DNA of 64,000 bases from JACMPA01 sp035564115 (GCA_035564115.1 DATMTN010000012.1:27535-91534), one strand, 5' to 3'. Shown: positions 7,476 to 15,447, numbered from the stretch's first letter. Numbers and translations: made by a program. Notes: generated from the sequence alone by a model not told the origin.

Positions 7476-7883
7476 ATGAGTCTAAACACACCAAAACCAT
7501 CAGCACCCAAGCAGCCCTCAACCAAACCGTCCATTATGGGCGGTGTTTTTTCAATTCTTGCCCTAATTGGCGCGGGAATCGCTCATTTTCTAACCCATTC
7601 TGAATCACGCTCGCACACGACGGTCACGACAGCAGTCGGTACCGTAAGCAACGGTCCGATCGCACAGGTCGCATCTAAATCAATCACCGGCATCTTGAGC
7701 CTACCCTTTATCGTGGGAGCAATTTGTTTTGCACTACTGGCTATGCTGCTGACTGTCCTCCGTCTGCGCAAGGTAAAGGCCGGCGGCCTATTCTGGAGTA
7801 TCGTTTGGATTCTGCTAAGTATTTGGTCTATTGGTCTTGCGGCCGGTGCGCTCAGTACCTTGAAGGCTCACCCTGCAAGTTAG
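7476..7883 (+). CDS. Small hydrophobic membrane protein, unknown function
   Basis: 135 aa. A Pro/Ser-rich N-terminus is followed by three probable membrane helices: GGVFSILALIGAGIAHFL (about 22-40), ILSLPFIVGAICFALLAML (about 73-93) and FWSIVWILLSIWSIGLAAGAL (about 106-127). No family is recognised. A longer in-frame start at 7425 is possible, but a CATACT -10-like hexamer (7464-7469) ends 6 nt before the ATG at 7476, the spacing used by other genes in this window. It is divergent from the LPXTG gene and followed by a VOC gene with its own promoter. Confidence 0.7.
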   Translation: MSLNTPKPSAPKQPSTKPSIMGGVFSILALIGAGIAHFLTHSESRSHTTVTTAVGTVSNGPIAQVASKSITGILSLPFIVGAICFALLAMLLTVLRLRKVKAGGLFWSIVWILLSIWSIGLAAGALSTLKAHPAS

Positions 7884-7956
7884 AACTGCACAATTTCTTA
7901 CCACTGATTCTGAAGCGCAACGTATATAATGCAGCCATAACTATAGGAGGCACCCA

Positions 7957-8376
7957 ATGCAGTCAAAACTCAATCCGTACATCAGCTTCGATGGTAACGC
8001 ACGCCAAGCGATGGAATTTTATCAGACTGTCTTTAGCGGGGAACTGACACTGTCGACATTTGGTGAAGCCGGTATGACCGACCATGGGGTCCAGCCAGAC
8101 GGTATCATGCATGCTTCGTTGATTACGCCCAATGGTATCACGCTGATGGCGTCAGATGCTGCGACAGGCATGCGCGAATATGTTGCCGGTACGAATATGA
8201 GTATGTCGCTCAGTGGTGATAATGAAGCAGAGCTGACCGACTACTACAACAAACTGGCTGACGGTGGCAAGGTAGAGCAGCCGCTCACCAAAGCACCGTG
8301 GGGCGATACCTTTGGCATGTGTATCGACAAGTTCGGCATCTTTTGGATGGTGAATATTACCGGACCGACCGCGTAG
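7957..8376 (+). CDS. VOC family protein, PhnB-like
   Basis: A 139-aa protein of the PhnB/YjdN branch of the vicinal-oxygen-chelate fold. It starts with LNPYISFDGNARQAMEFYQ and has the typical VQPDGIMHASL, DAATGM and C-terminal WGDTFGMCIDKFGIFWMVN segments. Despite the PhnB name these proteins have no proven role in phosphonate metabolism, and the function is unknown. A strong AGGAGG Shine-Dalgarno lies 9 nt before the ATG and a TATAAT is further upstream, so this gene has a conventional leader, unlike many neighbours. Confidence 0.88.
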   Translation: MQSKLNPYISFDGNARQAMEFYQTVFSGELTLSTFGEAGMTDHGVQPDGIMHASLITPNGITLMASDAATGMREYVAGTNMSMSLSGDNEAELTDYYNKLADGGKVEQPLTKAPWGDTFGMCIDKFGIFWMVNITGPTA

Positions 8377-8379
8377 ATA

Positions 8380-8778
8380 CTAGTTCTTCGCTTCGTTTAG
8401 GCTGACGGCTTCGTCGATAAGCGCTTTCAAACCTGCTTCATCTAGAGCCATGTCTTCTGAGAAATCTATGGCACGCACAGCATTACCGTCTAGCCGGGTA
8501 TTAAATAGCTTGTTGGGATCAGCTAACTGGGCGCCCTTGGGAAAGGTAAGCCGTACGGCATTCTTGAGCATCTCGCCAATGCAGATATTACCGTTCAGCG
8601 ACCAGACGGGCACGCCCTCTGGCTTGGACGGCTTTTTCCATTTCACTTCTTCCACCAGATCCGGATTTGTCTGGAGGATGACGGCGCGCAGACTGGCAAG
8701 TGTTTTCCCACGCCAATCATTCGCTGCGGCAACGATAGCGTCGATTTGTTCCGATGCAGATTTTTCAGATTCGCTCAT
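8380..8778 (-). CDS. DUF1801 (YdhG-like) domain protein
   Basis: 132 aa. It matches the DUF1801/YdhG family: LASLRAVILQTNPDLVEEVKW near the N-terminal third, then VPVWSLNGNICIGEMLKNAV and LTFPKGAQL, and the helix VRAIDFSEDMALDEAGL. Family members are small soluble proteins with a frataxin-like fold and no firm biochemical role. An upstream in-frame start at 8838 would overlap the preceding gene; the start at 8778 is preferred for its AGGAGCAAACT ribosome-binding site. The gene lies 10 nt after the stop of the 8789-9373 gene, so they are co-transcribed. Confidence 0.82.
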   Translation of the reverse strand: MSESEKSASEQIDAIVAAANDWRGKTLASLRAVILQTNPDLVEEVKWKKPSKPEGVPVWSLNGNICIGEMLKNAVRLTFPKGAQLADPNKLFNTRLDGNAVRAIDFSEDMALDEAGLKALIDEAVSLNEAKN

Positions 8779-8788
8779 AGTTTGCTCC

Positions 8789-9373
8789 TTAGTAGCTGAC
8801 TGCTTGCGTGAGGACGTCAGCGATGGCTTTTGAGTCAATGTTGTTCAACTTCCAAGCTTGGTCGCAACCAGGAATGCTTGGCGCGTAGTAAATGTGCATG
8901 GTTTTACCATTGCTGAGGGCGATACTACCGTCCAGTTTCCACTTCGGATTCACGGGGTAGGATGGCGTCACGAAATCGGCGTAGGCAACTTCCGTACAGT
9001 CGAACTGCTGGGTGGTGCTCACGGCATTGCCCGCCAGATCATGGGTACTGATCGACAGCGTGGCTGGGAATACTTTGGTGTCGCCAGGCAGTTTGTAGTC
9101 GTCGGTGTAGGTGTATACCAGGCCTTCCGCTAGGGCTGAATCAGGTAGTTTTAGCTTAGCCAGCGGCAAATATACAGCCTGCTCGTTCGGTAGAATGGTG
9201 GCATCAATGTAGTTTGTGCCATGGATGGATGCTTGGTTGGCTTGTACTTGATCGAGTTGAGCTTGGAGTGAGCTGCTTTCGGCCCGTTGATGTAACCACA
9301 GGGCAAGTGAGCTGGCTGCAATAAGGAGTACAAGTACGAGATAGACGTAGTGGCGGGGCTGACTTTTCTGCAT
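8789..9373 (-). CDS. Membrane-anchored extracytoplasmic protein, unknown function
   Basis: 194 aa. One N-terminal helix (YVYLVLVLLIAASSLALWL, about 9-27), a short coiled-coil-like stretch (SSSLQAQLDQVQANQ), then a globular domain with two cysteines (FDCTEVAY and IPGCDQAW) likely to form a disulfide outside the cell. Topology is N-in, C-out. No family is recognised. First gene of an operon with the DUF1801 gene. Confidence 0.75.
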   Translation of the reverse strand: MQKSQPRHYVYLVLVLLIAASSLALWLHQRAESSSLQAQLDQVQANQASIHGTNYIDATILPNEQAVYLPLAKLKLPDSALAEGLVYTYTDDYKLPGDTKVFPATLSISTHDLAGNAVSTTQQFDCTEVAYADFVTPSYPVNPKWKLDGSIALSNGKTMHIYYAPSIPGCDQAWKLNNIDSKAIADVLTQAVSY

Positions 9374-9485
9374 GGTTTTCGGTTCTTAGATGACCTTTCA
9401 TGCTCAATATATCGCTTCAAACGAGCTTACGCAATGGAAAGATGATAAGCCTCTTGCAGGCGATAAAAGGATTTGAGAGCTTGGC

Positions 9486-9523
9486 ATATAAAAATTACCT
9501 ACACGAAGCAGGTACTTTTTATA
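9486..9523 (-). terminator. Terminator after tRNA-Gln
   Basis: Immediately 3' of the tRNA on the minus strand. GTACCT and AGGTAA pair around a short loop, flanked by A-run and T-run (five T), giving a Rho-independent terminator. Confidence 0.75.
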
Positions 9524-9597
9524 TGGCTAGGGATGAGGGATTCGAACCCCCGATCACGGGACCAGAACCCGTTGCCTTACCACTTGGCCAATCCCTA
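9524..9597 (-). tRNA. tRNA-Gln(CTG)
   Basis: 74 nt with encoded CCA. Acceptor stem TAGGGAT / ATCCCTA, anticodon stem ACGGG / CCCGT with loop TTCTGGT (anticodon CTG), T-arm GGGGG-TTCGAAT-CCCTC with one G-U pair. CTG reads the Gln codon CAG. With GatCAB encoded at 46151-49740, this tRNA may be charged indirectly (Glu-tRNA-Gln amidation); that is known biology of the pathway, applied here by inference. Confidence 0.95.
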
Positions 9598-9606
9598 ACG
9601 TTTGTA

Positions 9607-9659
9607 ATGATAAAGAAGTTTTATATGACCGAAGGTCATATACACACTTCTTGTATCAT
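9607..9659. repeat. Long imperfect hairpin upstream of tRNA-Gln
   Basis: The arms ATGATA-AAGAAG-TTTT-ATATGACC and their near-complement fold around a 3-nt GAA loop; the inner 9 bp (9622-9630 / 9634-9642) are perfect. On the minus strand TATCAT (9612-9607) at its base could be the tRNA -10. Confidence 0.7.
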
Positions 9660-9716
9660 CGCGCCGGGCGCCGAAATGAATTCGGCCGCTCGGGCTGCTC
9701 TTTTCCCTCGAGCTAC

Positions 9717-9766
9717 AGGTCGAAATTATAACGCATTTGTCCCTGTTATGCCAGTCTTTTCGACCT
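9717..9766. repeat. Nested inverted repeat between tRNA-Gln and metK leader
   Basis: AGGTCGAAA (9717-9725) and TTTCGACCT (9758-9766) form a perfect 9-bp outer stem, and ATAAC / GTTAT (9728-9732 / 9745-9749) an inner stem. On the minus strand TATAAT is at 9731-9726, a possible promoter reading toward the tRNA. Confidence 0.6.
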
Positions 9767-9783
9767 AAGCCATAACGACTATG

Positions 9784-9789
9784 CTACAA
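9784..9789 (+). promoter_or_regulatory. -10 of the SAM riboswitch / metK transcript
   Basis: TGC-TACAAT, about 30 nt before the aptamer. It places the transcription start near 9796. Confidence 0.6.
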
Positions 9790-9814
9790 TAGCTTCACTT
9801 AACAATTTTAAATA

Positions 9815-9920
9815 TACAGAGTGCAGTGAGAGATCTAGCTCGTCGACCTGCCAGCAACCTGCGCCCAGCGTAAGGTGCTCCATCTAGCCCGCCAGGACAG
9901 CGCGGGGAAGATATGAACCT
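9815..9920 (+). ncRNA. SAM riboswitch aptamer (S-box / SAM-IV-like) of metK
   Basis: Conserved S-box-type core: GAGTGCAGTGAG at the 5' side, then GCCAGCAACCT, a short P3 helix, and AAGGTGCTCC. A CCCGC / GCGGG P4 helix and GAAGATATGAAC follow at the 3' side. The GCAACC...GGTGC pair is the SAM-I/SAM-IV signature, and the GAGTGC lead resembles SAM-IV or SAM-I/IV variants. It lies directly upstream of metK, the SAM synthetase, the classical target. The subclass is uncertain by eye. Confidence 0.78.
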
Positions 9921-9926
9921 CGTTTT

Positions 9927-9965
9927 ATATCCTTTCCTGCGTACATCGGCAGAAAGGATATTTTT
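9927..9965 (+). terminator. Riboswitch expression platform: terminator overlapping the metK RBS
   Basis: ATATCCTTTC and GAAAGGATAT form a 10-bp stem, extended by TGC / GCA with one bulge, followed by TTTTT. The 3' arm also contains AAAGGA, the best Shine-Dalgarno for the ATG at 9972. The hairpin could stop transcription and mask the RBS, so either mechanism fits SAM-dependent repression. Confidence 0.75.
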
Positions 9966-9971
9966 AATATC

Positions 9972-11090
9972 ATGTCAAAAACAACCTATTTCACGAGTGA
10001 GTCAGTCTGCGCTGGTCACCCCGACAAGATCTGCGATGGCATCAGTGATGCGATTGTCGATGCGATTCTGGCCCAAGACCCACATGCCCGCACGGGTGTT
10101 GAAACGGTAGCCGGTGCGAACCAGATCTGTCTGTTTGGTGAGATCAACACGACGGCAAAGGTTGATTTCGAGGCAATTGCCCGTCAGAAAATTGCCGAGC
10201 TGGGCTACACCAACCAAGCCTGGGGATTTGGCCCGGAGTCGAGTTTTAGTAACGATATCCACCAGCAGTCACCTGAGATTGCCCAGGGCGTAGATGGTGA
10301 CGATACCGGCGCCGGTGACCAGGGTATGATGTTTGGCTTTGCCATCGACGAAACGCCCGAACTGATGCCCTTGCCGGTAGCAATTGCGCATAACATTGCC
10401 AAAAAGATTGATGAAACTCGCGAAAACGGCAGGCTCACATGGCTACGCCCAGATGGCAAGTCTCAGGTGACGGTGCGCTATGAAGACGGTAAGCCAGTGG
10501 GTATCGAAAAGCTCGTCGTTGCAGTTGCTCACCACGAAGAAACCAGTGCAGAGCAAGTTAGAACAGAGGTCATAACTAGCATCCTACTACCAGTACTCGA
10601 TAGCTATGGTTACAAACTACCTAGCGAGGAAAACATCGTCATCAACGGCACCGGCCTGTGGCACATCCCCGGGCCGGAGTCTGACGCTGGCCTGACCGGT
10701 CGCAAAATTGTTGTCGATACCTACGGCGGCTACGCCCGAGTTGGCGGCGGTGCTTTTAGTGGCAAAGACCCATCCAAGGTCGATCGTTCCGGTGCCTACG
10801 CCGCGCGCTACATTGCCAAAAACATTGTGGCCGCTGGCCTGGCGACCAAGTGTGAAGTGGGCCTGGCCTATGTTATCGGTCAGCCAAAACCACTCATGCA
10901 GACTATCGAAACATTCGGTACTGCCACGGTCGGCGACGACGAGCTGTACGCTTTCAAGGACAAGCTCATCAACACCAGTGTACGGGGCATCATTGAAAAG
11001 TTGGATTTACAAAGACCGCTCTACGGCCAAACCAGCGCCTACGGCCACTTCGGTAAGGCGGAGCTCCCATGGGAGCAAATTGCTTCCTAA
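9972..11090 (+). CDS. metK: S-adenosylmethionine synthetase
   Basis: Makes SAM from methionine and ATP in the cytoplasm. 372 aa, close to family length, with intact signatures: GHPDKICDGISDAIVD at the N-terminus, the GAGDQGMMFG loop near residues 113-122, and GGGAFSGKDPSKVDRSGAYA in the C-terminal third, which includes phosphate- and K+-binding residues. It is under an S-box-like riboswitch with a terminator hairpin in the leader (9815-9965), giving feedback by SAM. The following HD-type gene has its own -10 element, so metK may be monocistronic. Confidence 0.97.
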   Translation: MSKTTYFTSESVCAGHPDKICDGISDAIVDAILAQDPHARTGVETVAGANQICLFGEINTTAKVDFEAIARQKIAELGYTNQAWGFGPESSFSNDIHQQSPEIAQGVDGDDTGAGDQGMMFGFAIDETPELMPLPVAIAHNIAKKIDETRENGRLTWLRPDGKSQVTVRYEDGKPVGIEKLVVAVAHHEETSAEQVRTEVITSILLPVLDSYGYKLPSEENIVINGTGLWHIPGPESDAGLTGRKIVVDTYGGYARVGGGAFSGKDPSKVDRSGAYAARYIAKNIVAAGLATKCEVGLAYVIGQPKPLMQTIETFGTATVGDDELYAFKDKLINTSVRGIIEKLDLQRPLYGQTSAYGHFGKAELPWEQIAS

Positions 11091-11106
11091 GACGCCACAT
11101 CTGGGC

Positions 11107-11112
11107 TACAAT
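11107..11112 (+). promoter_or_regulatory. -10 of the HD-type gene (leaderless)
   Basis: TACAAT ends 6 nt before the ATG at 11119; no RBS is present in the gap. Confidence 0.6.
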
Positions 11113-11118
11113 GCAACT

Positions 11119-12009
11119 ATGAATGCGTTACTGGCGGAAACAAAAACTATTCTCGGCGACATGTACGACATCGAACCAGAGCTCTACTGGTCTGAAGTGC
11201 CTACCGCAAGCGGACCAGTCCCCGTGCACGACCTGTGGCAGCGGTTCAATGACAGTCCCTATGGCCAACACATGGGCACTCAGCCCCTGCGCTATGCGCA
11301 GTCATATGGCCATGATCCTGAGTTGATGGTTCGTAACCTGGGCGCCGATGTCCTGCCGCTGCTCCATCAATACGAAACCGGCCTGTACGGAGCGGGGATG
11401 ATTAAGGCAGAGCGTAGTGAGGGTACGATTTACTCTATGGATGACGAGAACGCGGCAATTACACTGTTCGCCCTCTCAATTCATGACATGGGCGAAACCA
11501 CCCACGAAGCGGTTCGAGAGGCTGTGGGGGCCACAGTCGGTGATATCGAATACGGACGTAAGACACCCGAAGATCGTAGGATTGAGGCCAATGTCCGAAA
11601 ATTCCTGTACGCCACCGTATTCCCCGATGTCGACAAGCCAGTCCTCGATGAGGCCGAAGCTATCATCGCGCACCAGGATAACGGCCTGCGTCACGAGGTT
11701 TTCGAAGCGTCTCACGATTTACAATCTGTCGTAACAGCTGCTCGGGCCCGTATCGCTTTTGAGCGTGGACTGTCGGGCCTCTTGGTCGCGGCAAACCCAG
11801 ACCATCACCACGACGAGGCCCTGGCACTGCGGAAGCTGCACAACTTGTATGTGGCGGTAAATACTTCATATAGCGAGCATATGGAACGATCGGCAGCACA
11901 GTTTGGTTTTACGCGTAAAGCGTTGCCCATGATTCGGCGAGCAATTGCCGAGGCAGGTGCACAGACTGATGTGCACTATGATGCGTATCGTCGCGCGCTA
12001 AATGGCTAG
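11119..12009 (+). CDS. HD-domain-like hydrolase, unknown substrate
   Basis: 296 aa, soluble, mostly helical. The central FALSIHDMGETTHEAV looks like the His-Asp core of an HD phosphohydrolase, with a further His in EAIIAHQDNG and a His-rich NPDHHHDEALALRKLHNLY. The exact metal set cannot be confirmed by eye and the product could be a diverged HD protein. An open in-frame extension back to 10708 runs inside metK in another frame. The ATG at 11119 is chosen because the TACAAT -10 ends 6 nt before it. Convergent with rarA, whose 3' end overlaps by a few bases. Confidence 0.6.
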   Translation: MNALLAETKTILGDMYDIEPELYWSEVPTASGPVPVHDLWQRFNDSPYGQHMGTQPLRYAQSYGHDPELMVRNLGADVLPLLHQYETGLYGAGMIKAERSEGTIYSMDDENAAITLFALSIHDMGETTHEAVREAVGATVGDIEYGRKTPEDRRIEANVRKFLYATVFPDVDKPVLDEAEAIIAHQDNGLRHEVFEASHDLQSVVTAARARIAFERGLSGLLVAANPDHHHDEALALRKLHNLYVAVNTSYSEHMERSAAQFGFTRKALPMIRRAIAEAGAQTDVHYDAYRRALNG

Positions 12010-13175
12010 TTTGCGATGTCGTCGGGCAAGAAGCCGGCTTCCGGTTGGAAGTCGGCTTGCCATTTGTAGCCCTTGCCATAGTCCAGCTCTTTCATGAGTT
12101 TGGTCGGGGCATTACGCAGGTGCAGTGGCACCGGCGAATCGGGATACTCACGTGCCAACGATTTGTACTGCGACATCAGGTCAGCGACTTCGCGTGATTT
12201 CTGGGATCGGGCCAAGCCGATAGCGCAGTGGTACAGATTGTATTCACATTCCGGCAGGCCAATACGCTCCACAGCTTGGAAGGTGGCGACGGCCAGTGAT
12301 AGGCCGCCGTTGCCGGCCAGGCCAATGTCTTCGGAGGCAAAAATTACCATGCGACGAGCGATAAACTTTGGGTCTTCGCCAGCCTGTAGCATCCGGGCCA
12401 TGTAGTACAAGGCACCCTCCACGGACGAGCCACGCAAGGACTTTATGAACGCACTAATGATGTTGTAATGCATCTCACCGGCTTTGTCGTAGCCGGGAAT
12501 ACGCTTCTGGGCGGCGGTCTTCACGACTTCTGGCGTAATAGCTTTGCCGCCACTGAGTTCGAGCGCTAGCTGCAAGTTGCCCAGGGCCACGCGGGCGTCG
12601 CCGCCTGACAGCTCGGCGAGCAGCTCAACACTCTTGGCCGGGAGGATTTTAGCTGAAAGTTTTAACTCCTTAGCCGCCCGCTTGACGACGGTAGTAATAG
12701 CCGCCTTGTCAAGCGGTTCTAGCACCAGCACACGCGAGCGACTCAGCAGTGGCGTTATAACTTCAAAACTCGGGTTCTCGGTGGTCGCACCGATCAGCAC
12801 AATGGTGCCGGCCTCAACATGGGGCAGAAAAGCGTCCTGCTGGGCCTTATTGAAGCGGTGAATTTCATCGACAAATAGGATAGTGCGCATACCTAGGCGT
12901 TGATTTTGCTCGGCCAGCTGTACGACCTTTACGACGTCGGCCTTGCCAGCCGTGACGGCACTGAGCTCTACAAACTCCGCGTCGGTTTCGTGCGCGATAA
13001 TGCGGGCCAGGGTGGTCTTGCCGGAGCCCGGTGGCCCCCACAGTATCAGGCTGGTCGGCTGGTTGTTGGCGATAATCTCGTGAATGATCTTGCCAGCCGA
13101 CACCAAATGCTCCTGGCCAATCACCTCGGCCAGTTTTGTGGGGCGCATCCTCTCGGCAAGCGGTCTCGTATCCAT
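12006..13175 (-). CDS. rarA: Replication-associated recombination protein A (RarA/MgsA AAA+ ATPase)
   Basis: 389 aa AAA+ ATPase acting at stalled forks, related to clamp loaders. Walker A GPPGSGKTT is at about residues 47-55, Walker B with FVDEIHRFNKAQQD follows near 105-118, and sensor 1 is in IGATTENPSF. The C-terminal RarA domain contains SLRGSSVEGALYYMARML and ASEDIGLAGN. The start at 13175 is preferred over a longer in-frame start because a TATACT -10 ends 6 nt upstream on the minus strand and the family begins at this point (RPLAERMRP). Divergent from the gene at 13236. Confidence 0.96.
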   Translation of the reverse strand: MDTRPLAERMRPTKLAEVIGQEHLVSAGKIIHEIIANNQPTSLILWGPPGSGKTTLARIIAHETDAEFVELSAVTAGKADVVKVVQLAEQNQRLGMRTILFVDEIHRFNKAQQDAFLPHVEAGTIVLIGATTENPSFEVITPLLSRSRVLVLEPLDKAAITTVVKRAAKELKLSAKILPAKSVELLAELSGGDARVALGNLQLALELSGGKAITPEVVKTAAQKRIPGYDKAGEMHYNIISAFIKSLRGSSVEGALYYMARMLQAGEDPKFIARRMVIFASEDIGLAGNGGLSLAVATFQAVERIGLPECEYNLYHCAIGLARSQKSREVADLMSQYKSLAREYPDSPVPLHLRNAPTKLMKELDYGKGYKWQADFQPEAGFLPDDIAN

Positions 13176-13181
13176 GTGAAT

Positions 13182-13187
13182 AGTATA
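13182..13187 (-). promoter_or_regulatory. -10 of rarA (leaderless)
   Basis: TATACT on the minus strand, 6 nt before the ATG at 13175. Confidence 0.6.
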
Positions 13188-13222
13188 GCCTGTCGCTTCC
13201 ATACCAGACACAGAAAATATGT

Positions 13223-13228
13223 TACACT
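13223..13228 (+). promoter_or_regulatory. -10 of the 13236 gene (leaderless)
   Basis: TGT-TACACT, 7 nt before the ATG at 13236; divergent from the rarA promoter about 40 bp away. Confidence 0.55.
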
Positions 13229-13235
13229 ATGGAAA

Positions 13236-13652
13236 ATGAGTGAAGTCAAACAATCGATTATTGGTCTAGAACGTGCCGACCTCACGGACGAAGTCTGGCA
13301 GGGTGTCGCTGAAGCGTATGTGCGCAGCGCCTACCAGCTTCACGATGATGAAACGGTATCGAGTCGTCGTTGGTTCAATACGACGGTCGACGACATCGAG
13401 CGCAGCTACGGTGAATTTCGTTTTGGTTCGACTATCACGCTCCATTCAAAGCTGCTTGTTTGCGACATGTCTCGGCTGGCAGTGCACTTTACCTTCGATG
13501 CCCATGCCGAACCACATGAGCTTACCTGGGCCAAACGCTTACTCGGTGTCACCCCAGAGAGCATCCAGGCTGATTTTTCGGCTCGGCAGGCAGCCTGGCT
13601 CGGTGAGCTTGGTCTCGCCCGCGAAATCACTGACTGCTATCACGCCCGCTAG
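13236..13652 (+). CDS. Soluble hypothetical protein
   Basis: 138 aa with no membrane segment or known motif. It is rich in acidic residues and Trp/His, and has one Cys in LLVCDMSRL and another near the C-terminus. A longer reading frame from 12900 runs antisense through rarA and is not used. The start at 13236 is supported by a TACACT -10 hexamer 7 nt upstream. Its stop slightly overlaps the convergent CNNM gene. Function unknown. Confidence 0.65.
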   Translation: MSEVKQSIIGLERADLTDEVWQGVAEAYVRSAYQLHDDETVSSRRWFNTTVDDIERSYGEFRFGSTITLHSKLLVCDMSRLAVHFTFDAHAEPHELTWAKRLLGVTPESIQADFSARQAAWLGELGLAREITDCYHAR

Positions 13653-14626
13653 CGCTTCTTTAGGCGGTCAGTTTCGTCTTCGATTTCGTGGCCAACAATT
13701 TCTTCAATCACGTCTTCAATAGTTACGATACCAACGATTTCGTCATCGCGTTCAATTGGCAGTAGGTGAGTGCCGGAATTTATAAACTTGCGGAACATAG
13801 TGTCGAGCGCCGTCATACTACCAACGATTTGTGATGGATAGAGCGGCAGATCTTCAACCTTTTGTGGTTCCTCGTCGAAGTCCATGTCGACCAAATCCTT
13901 CATGAGCATCACCCCATAGCAGCGGGTTAACTTCTTATCAAATATTGGGATGCGGCTAAAGCCGTGCTGCTTGATTTCATTAATCTTGGCACCGTCAACA
14001 ACTGTCTGAGGCGTCAGCCAGAAGACATTTCGCATCTTGGTCATGATGTCACGGACTCGTTTTTCGCTGAGCTGCAGGGCACCACGAATGATCTCGACTT
14101 CGTCTTCATCGAGCTCGCTCTCCTTGGTACCGAGGTGTTCGGAAATCATAATACCGAGTTCCTGGCGGCTTTGTAGGTAAATTGACTCATCCTTCAGCAA
14201 GCTGTCGAGCATGAGCTGGAGTAGTTTCGAGACGGGGTAGGTGATAAAAATCATAAGCTTGACGATGGGACTGAACAGCGCCATGAAGTACAGCGCCCGG
14301 CGAGCGATGAGAGCTTGTGGTAGGATTTCGCCAAATATAACGATAAGCAGCGTACTGAGGATGCCCGCAAATACGCCGTAGAGCACACTTTCGAGCACCA
14401 GCGAGCTGGTTGAGACGGCAGCGACGTTGGTAAGCAAAATAGCTGATAGTGAGAGGTGGGTGTTTTGGCGGAGGGGTAGTACTCGTTTAGCCTCATGCCG
14501 ACCTAGCTTGGCTTTGCGTTTCAAATCTTGCAAGTCGAGGCTCATGAGGGCAACATTCAAGCCTGAGCACATCGCCGAGATGGCGATGAGGATAATGACG
14601 ATCAGGATGACAAGGGGTGTGCTCAC
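13649..14626 (-). CDS. CNNM/CBS-pair membrane protein (CorC/HlyC-like divalent-cation transporter family)
   Basis: 325 aa. The N-terminal CNNM transmembrane domain (about residues 1-180) starts with a strongly hydrophobic helix, followed by GLNVALMSLDLQDLKRKAKLG. It is then followed by two CBS motifs (VRDIMTKMRNVFWLTPQTVV and the later LLPIERDDEIVGIVTIEDVI), ending in EEIVGHEIEDETD. The usual CorC_HlyC C-terminal domain is absent, so the protein is short. Family members export or sense Mg2+/Co2+, and the older name hemolysin is misleading. Single transcription unit between convergent and divergent genes. Confidence 0.9.
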   Translation of the reverse strand: MSTPLVILIVIILIAISAMCSGLNVALMSLDLQDLKRKAKLGRHEAKRVLPLRQNTHLSLSAILLTNVAAVSTSSLVLESVLYGVFAGILSTLLIVIFGEILPQALIARRALYFMALFSPIVKLMIFITYPVSKLLQLMLDSLLKDESIYLQSRQELGIMISEHLGTKESELDEDEVEIIRGALQLSEKRVRDIMTKMRNVFWLTPQTVVDGAKINEIKQHGFSRIPIFDKKLTRCYGVMLMKDLVDMDFDEEPQKVEDLPLYPSQIVGSMTALDTMFRKFINSGTHLLPIERDDEIVGIVTIEDVIEEIVGHEIEDETDRLKKR

Positions 14627-14709
14627 GCTTGCGTTTGTTCCAGAAGAGAAGTGTCGCTCATGTAGTACCCCAAGTATATCGAAAACTAGCGACGAGCACC
14701 AGGGGCTGG

Positions 14710-14715
14710 TATGCT
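14710..14715 (+). promoter_or_regulatory. Extended -10 of the PIG-L gene (leaderless)
   Basis: TGG-TATGCT ends 6 nt before the ATG at 14722. Confidence 0.55.
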
Positions 14716-14721
14716 AATGTC

Positions 14722-15447
14722 ATGGCCGATACGACCTACTTCACACCGAAAATCATCCTAGCTATTGGCGCGCATGCCGATGACATGGATGTCACCAGTG
14801 CCGGCACCCTGCTGCGCTGGGCACATGAAGGGGCCGCGGTCTATTACCTGCAACTCACAGACAGTAGTCGTGGTTCATCGGACCGGAACATTTCACCGGA
14901 ACAGGTAGCCACGACTCGCCAGGCAGAGCAGCGCACAGCCGCTGAGCTGCTGGGCGCCAAAGACGTGTTCTTCCTGAGCAACTGCGATGGCTGTTTGGAG
15001 GTAACACAGGACTTGAAACGCGACATCGTACGCGTTATCCGTCAGGTCAAACCCGATACGGTGATTGGCATGGATCCGACGTTCATTTATTCAGCTGAAC
15101 GTGGCATGATTAATCACCCAGACCACCGGGCGGCTGGCCAGGCAACACTCGATGCTGTCTATCCGTTGGCTCGCGACCACCTGACATTCCCCGAGCTGCT
15201 GCAAGATGAGCAGCTCGAACCACACAGGGTCGAACATGTACTGCTCGCAAATTTTGAGACGCAGAACTATTACGTCGACATATCAGAGTTCATGGACCGT
15301 AAGCTCGAAGTGGTACTGGCTCATGCCAGCCAGTTCGGCGAGCCAGAACGTATGAGTGATATGCTGCGTGGTATGGCCGAAGGCATGGGAGTCAAAACTG
15401 GCTCACGCTATGCTGAAGGATTCATGCGCATTGACCTTGCATTTTAG
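14722..15447 (+). CDS. PIG-L/LmbE-family deacetylase, soluble
   Basis: 241 aa. A zinc hydrolase of the LmbE-like fold, usually removing N-acetyl groups from amino sugars. The first motif is AHADDMD, where AHPDDE is usual, in ILAIGAHADDMDVTSAG. The second is NHPDHRAAG, with MDPTFIYS just before it. No membrane helix or signal is present, so it should be cytoplasmic, unlike the membrane-fused PIG-L domain at 2899-5553. The start at 14722 is fixed by an extended -10 6 nt before it; the longer frame to 14617 lies in the CNNM gene region. Substrate unknown. Confidence 0.87.
   Translation: MADTTYFTPKIILAIGAHADDMDVTSAGTLLRWAHEGAAVYYLQLTDSSRGSSDRNISPEQVATTRQAEQRTAAELLGAKDVFFLSNCDGCLEVTQDLKRDIVRVIRQVKPDTVIGMDPTFIYSAERGMINHPDHRAAGQATLDAVYPLARDHLTFPELLQDEQLEPHRVEHVLLANFETQNYYVDISEFMDRKLEVVLAHASQFGEPERMSDMLRGMAEGMGVKTGSRYAEGFMRIDLAF

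Noticed and set aside
9400..9768. Open frame of about 120 codons on the plus strand across the tRNA-Gln
   Set aside because: It is the antisense of a confident tRNA and two hairpins; this kind of frame is a common false gene call over tRNAs.
10708..11118. N-terminal extension of the HD-type gene into metK
   Set aside because: It runs in another frame of metK, a certain gene. The extension is low in family similarity and a -10 element stands 6 nt before the ATG at 11119.
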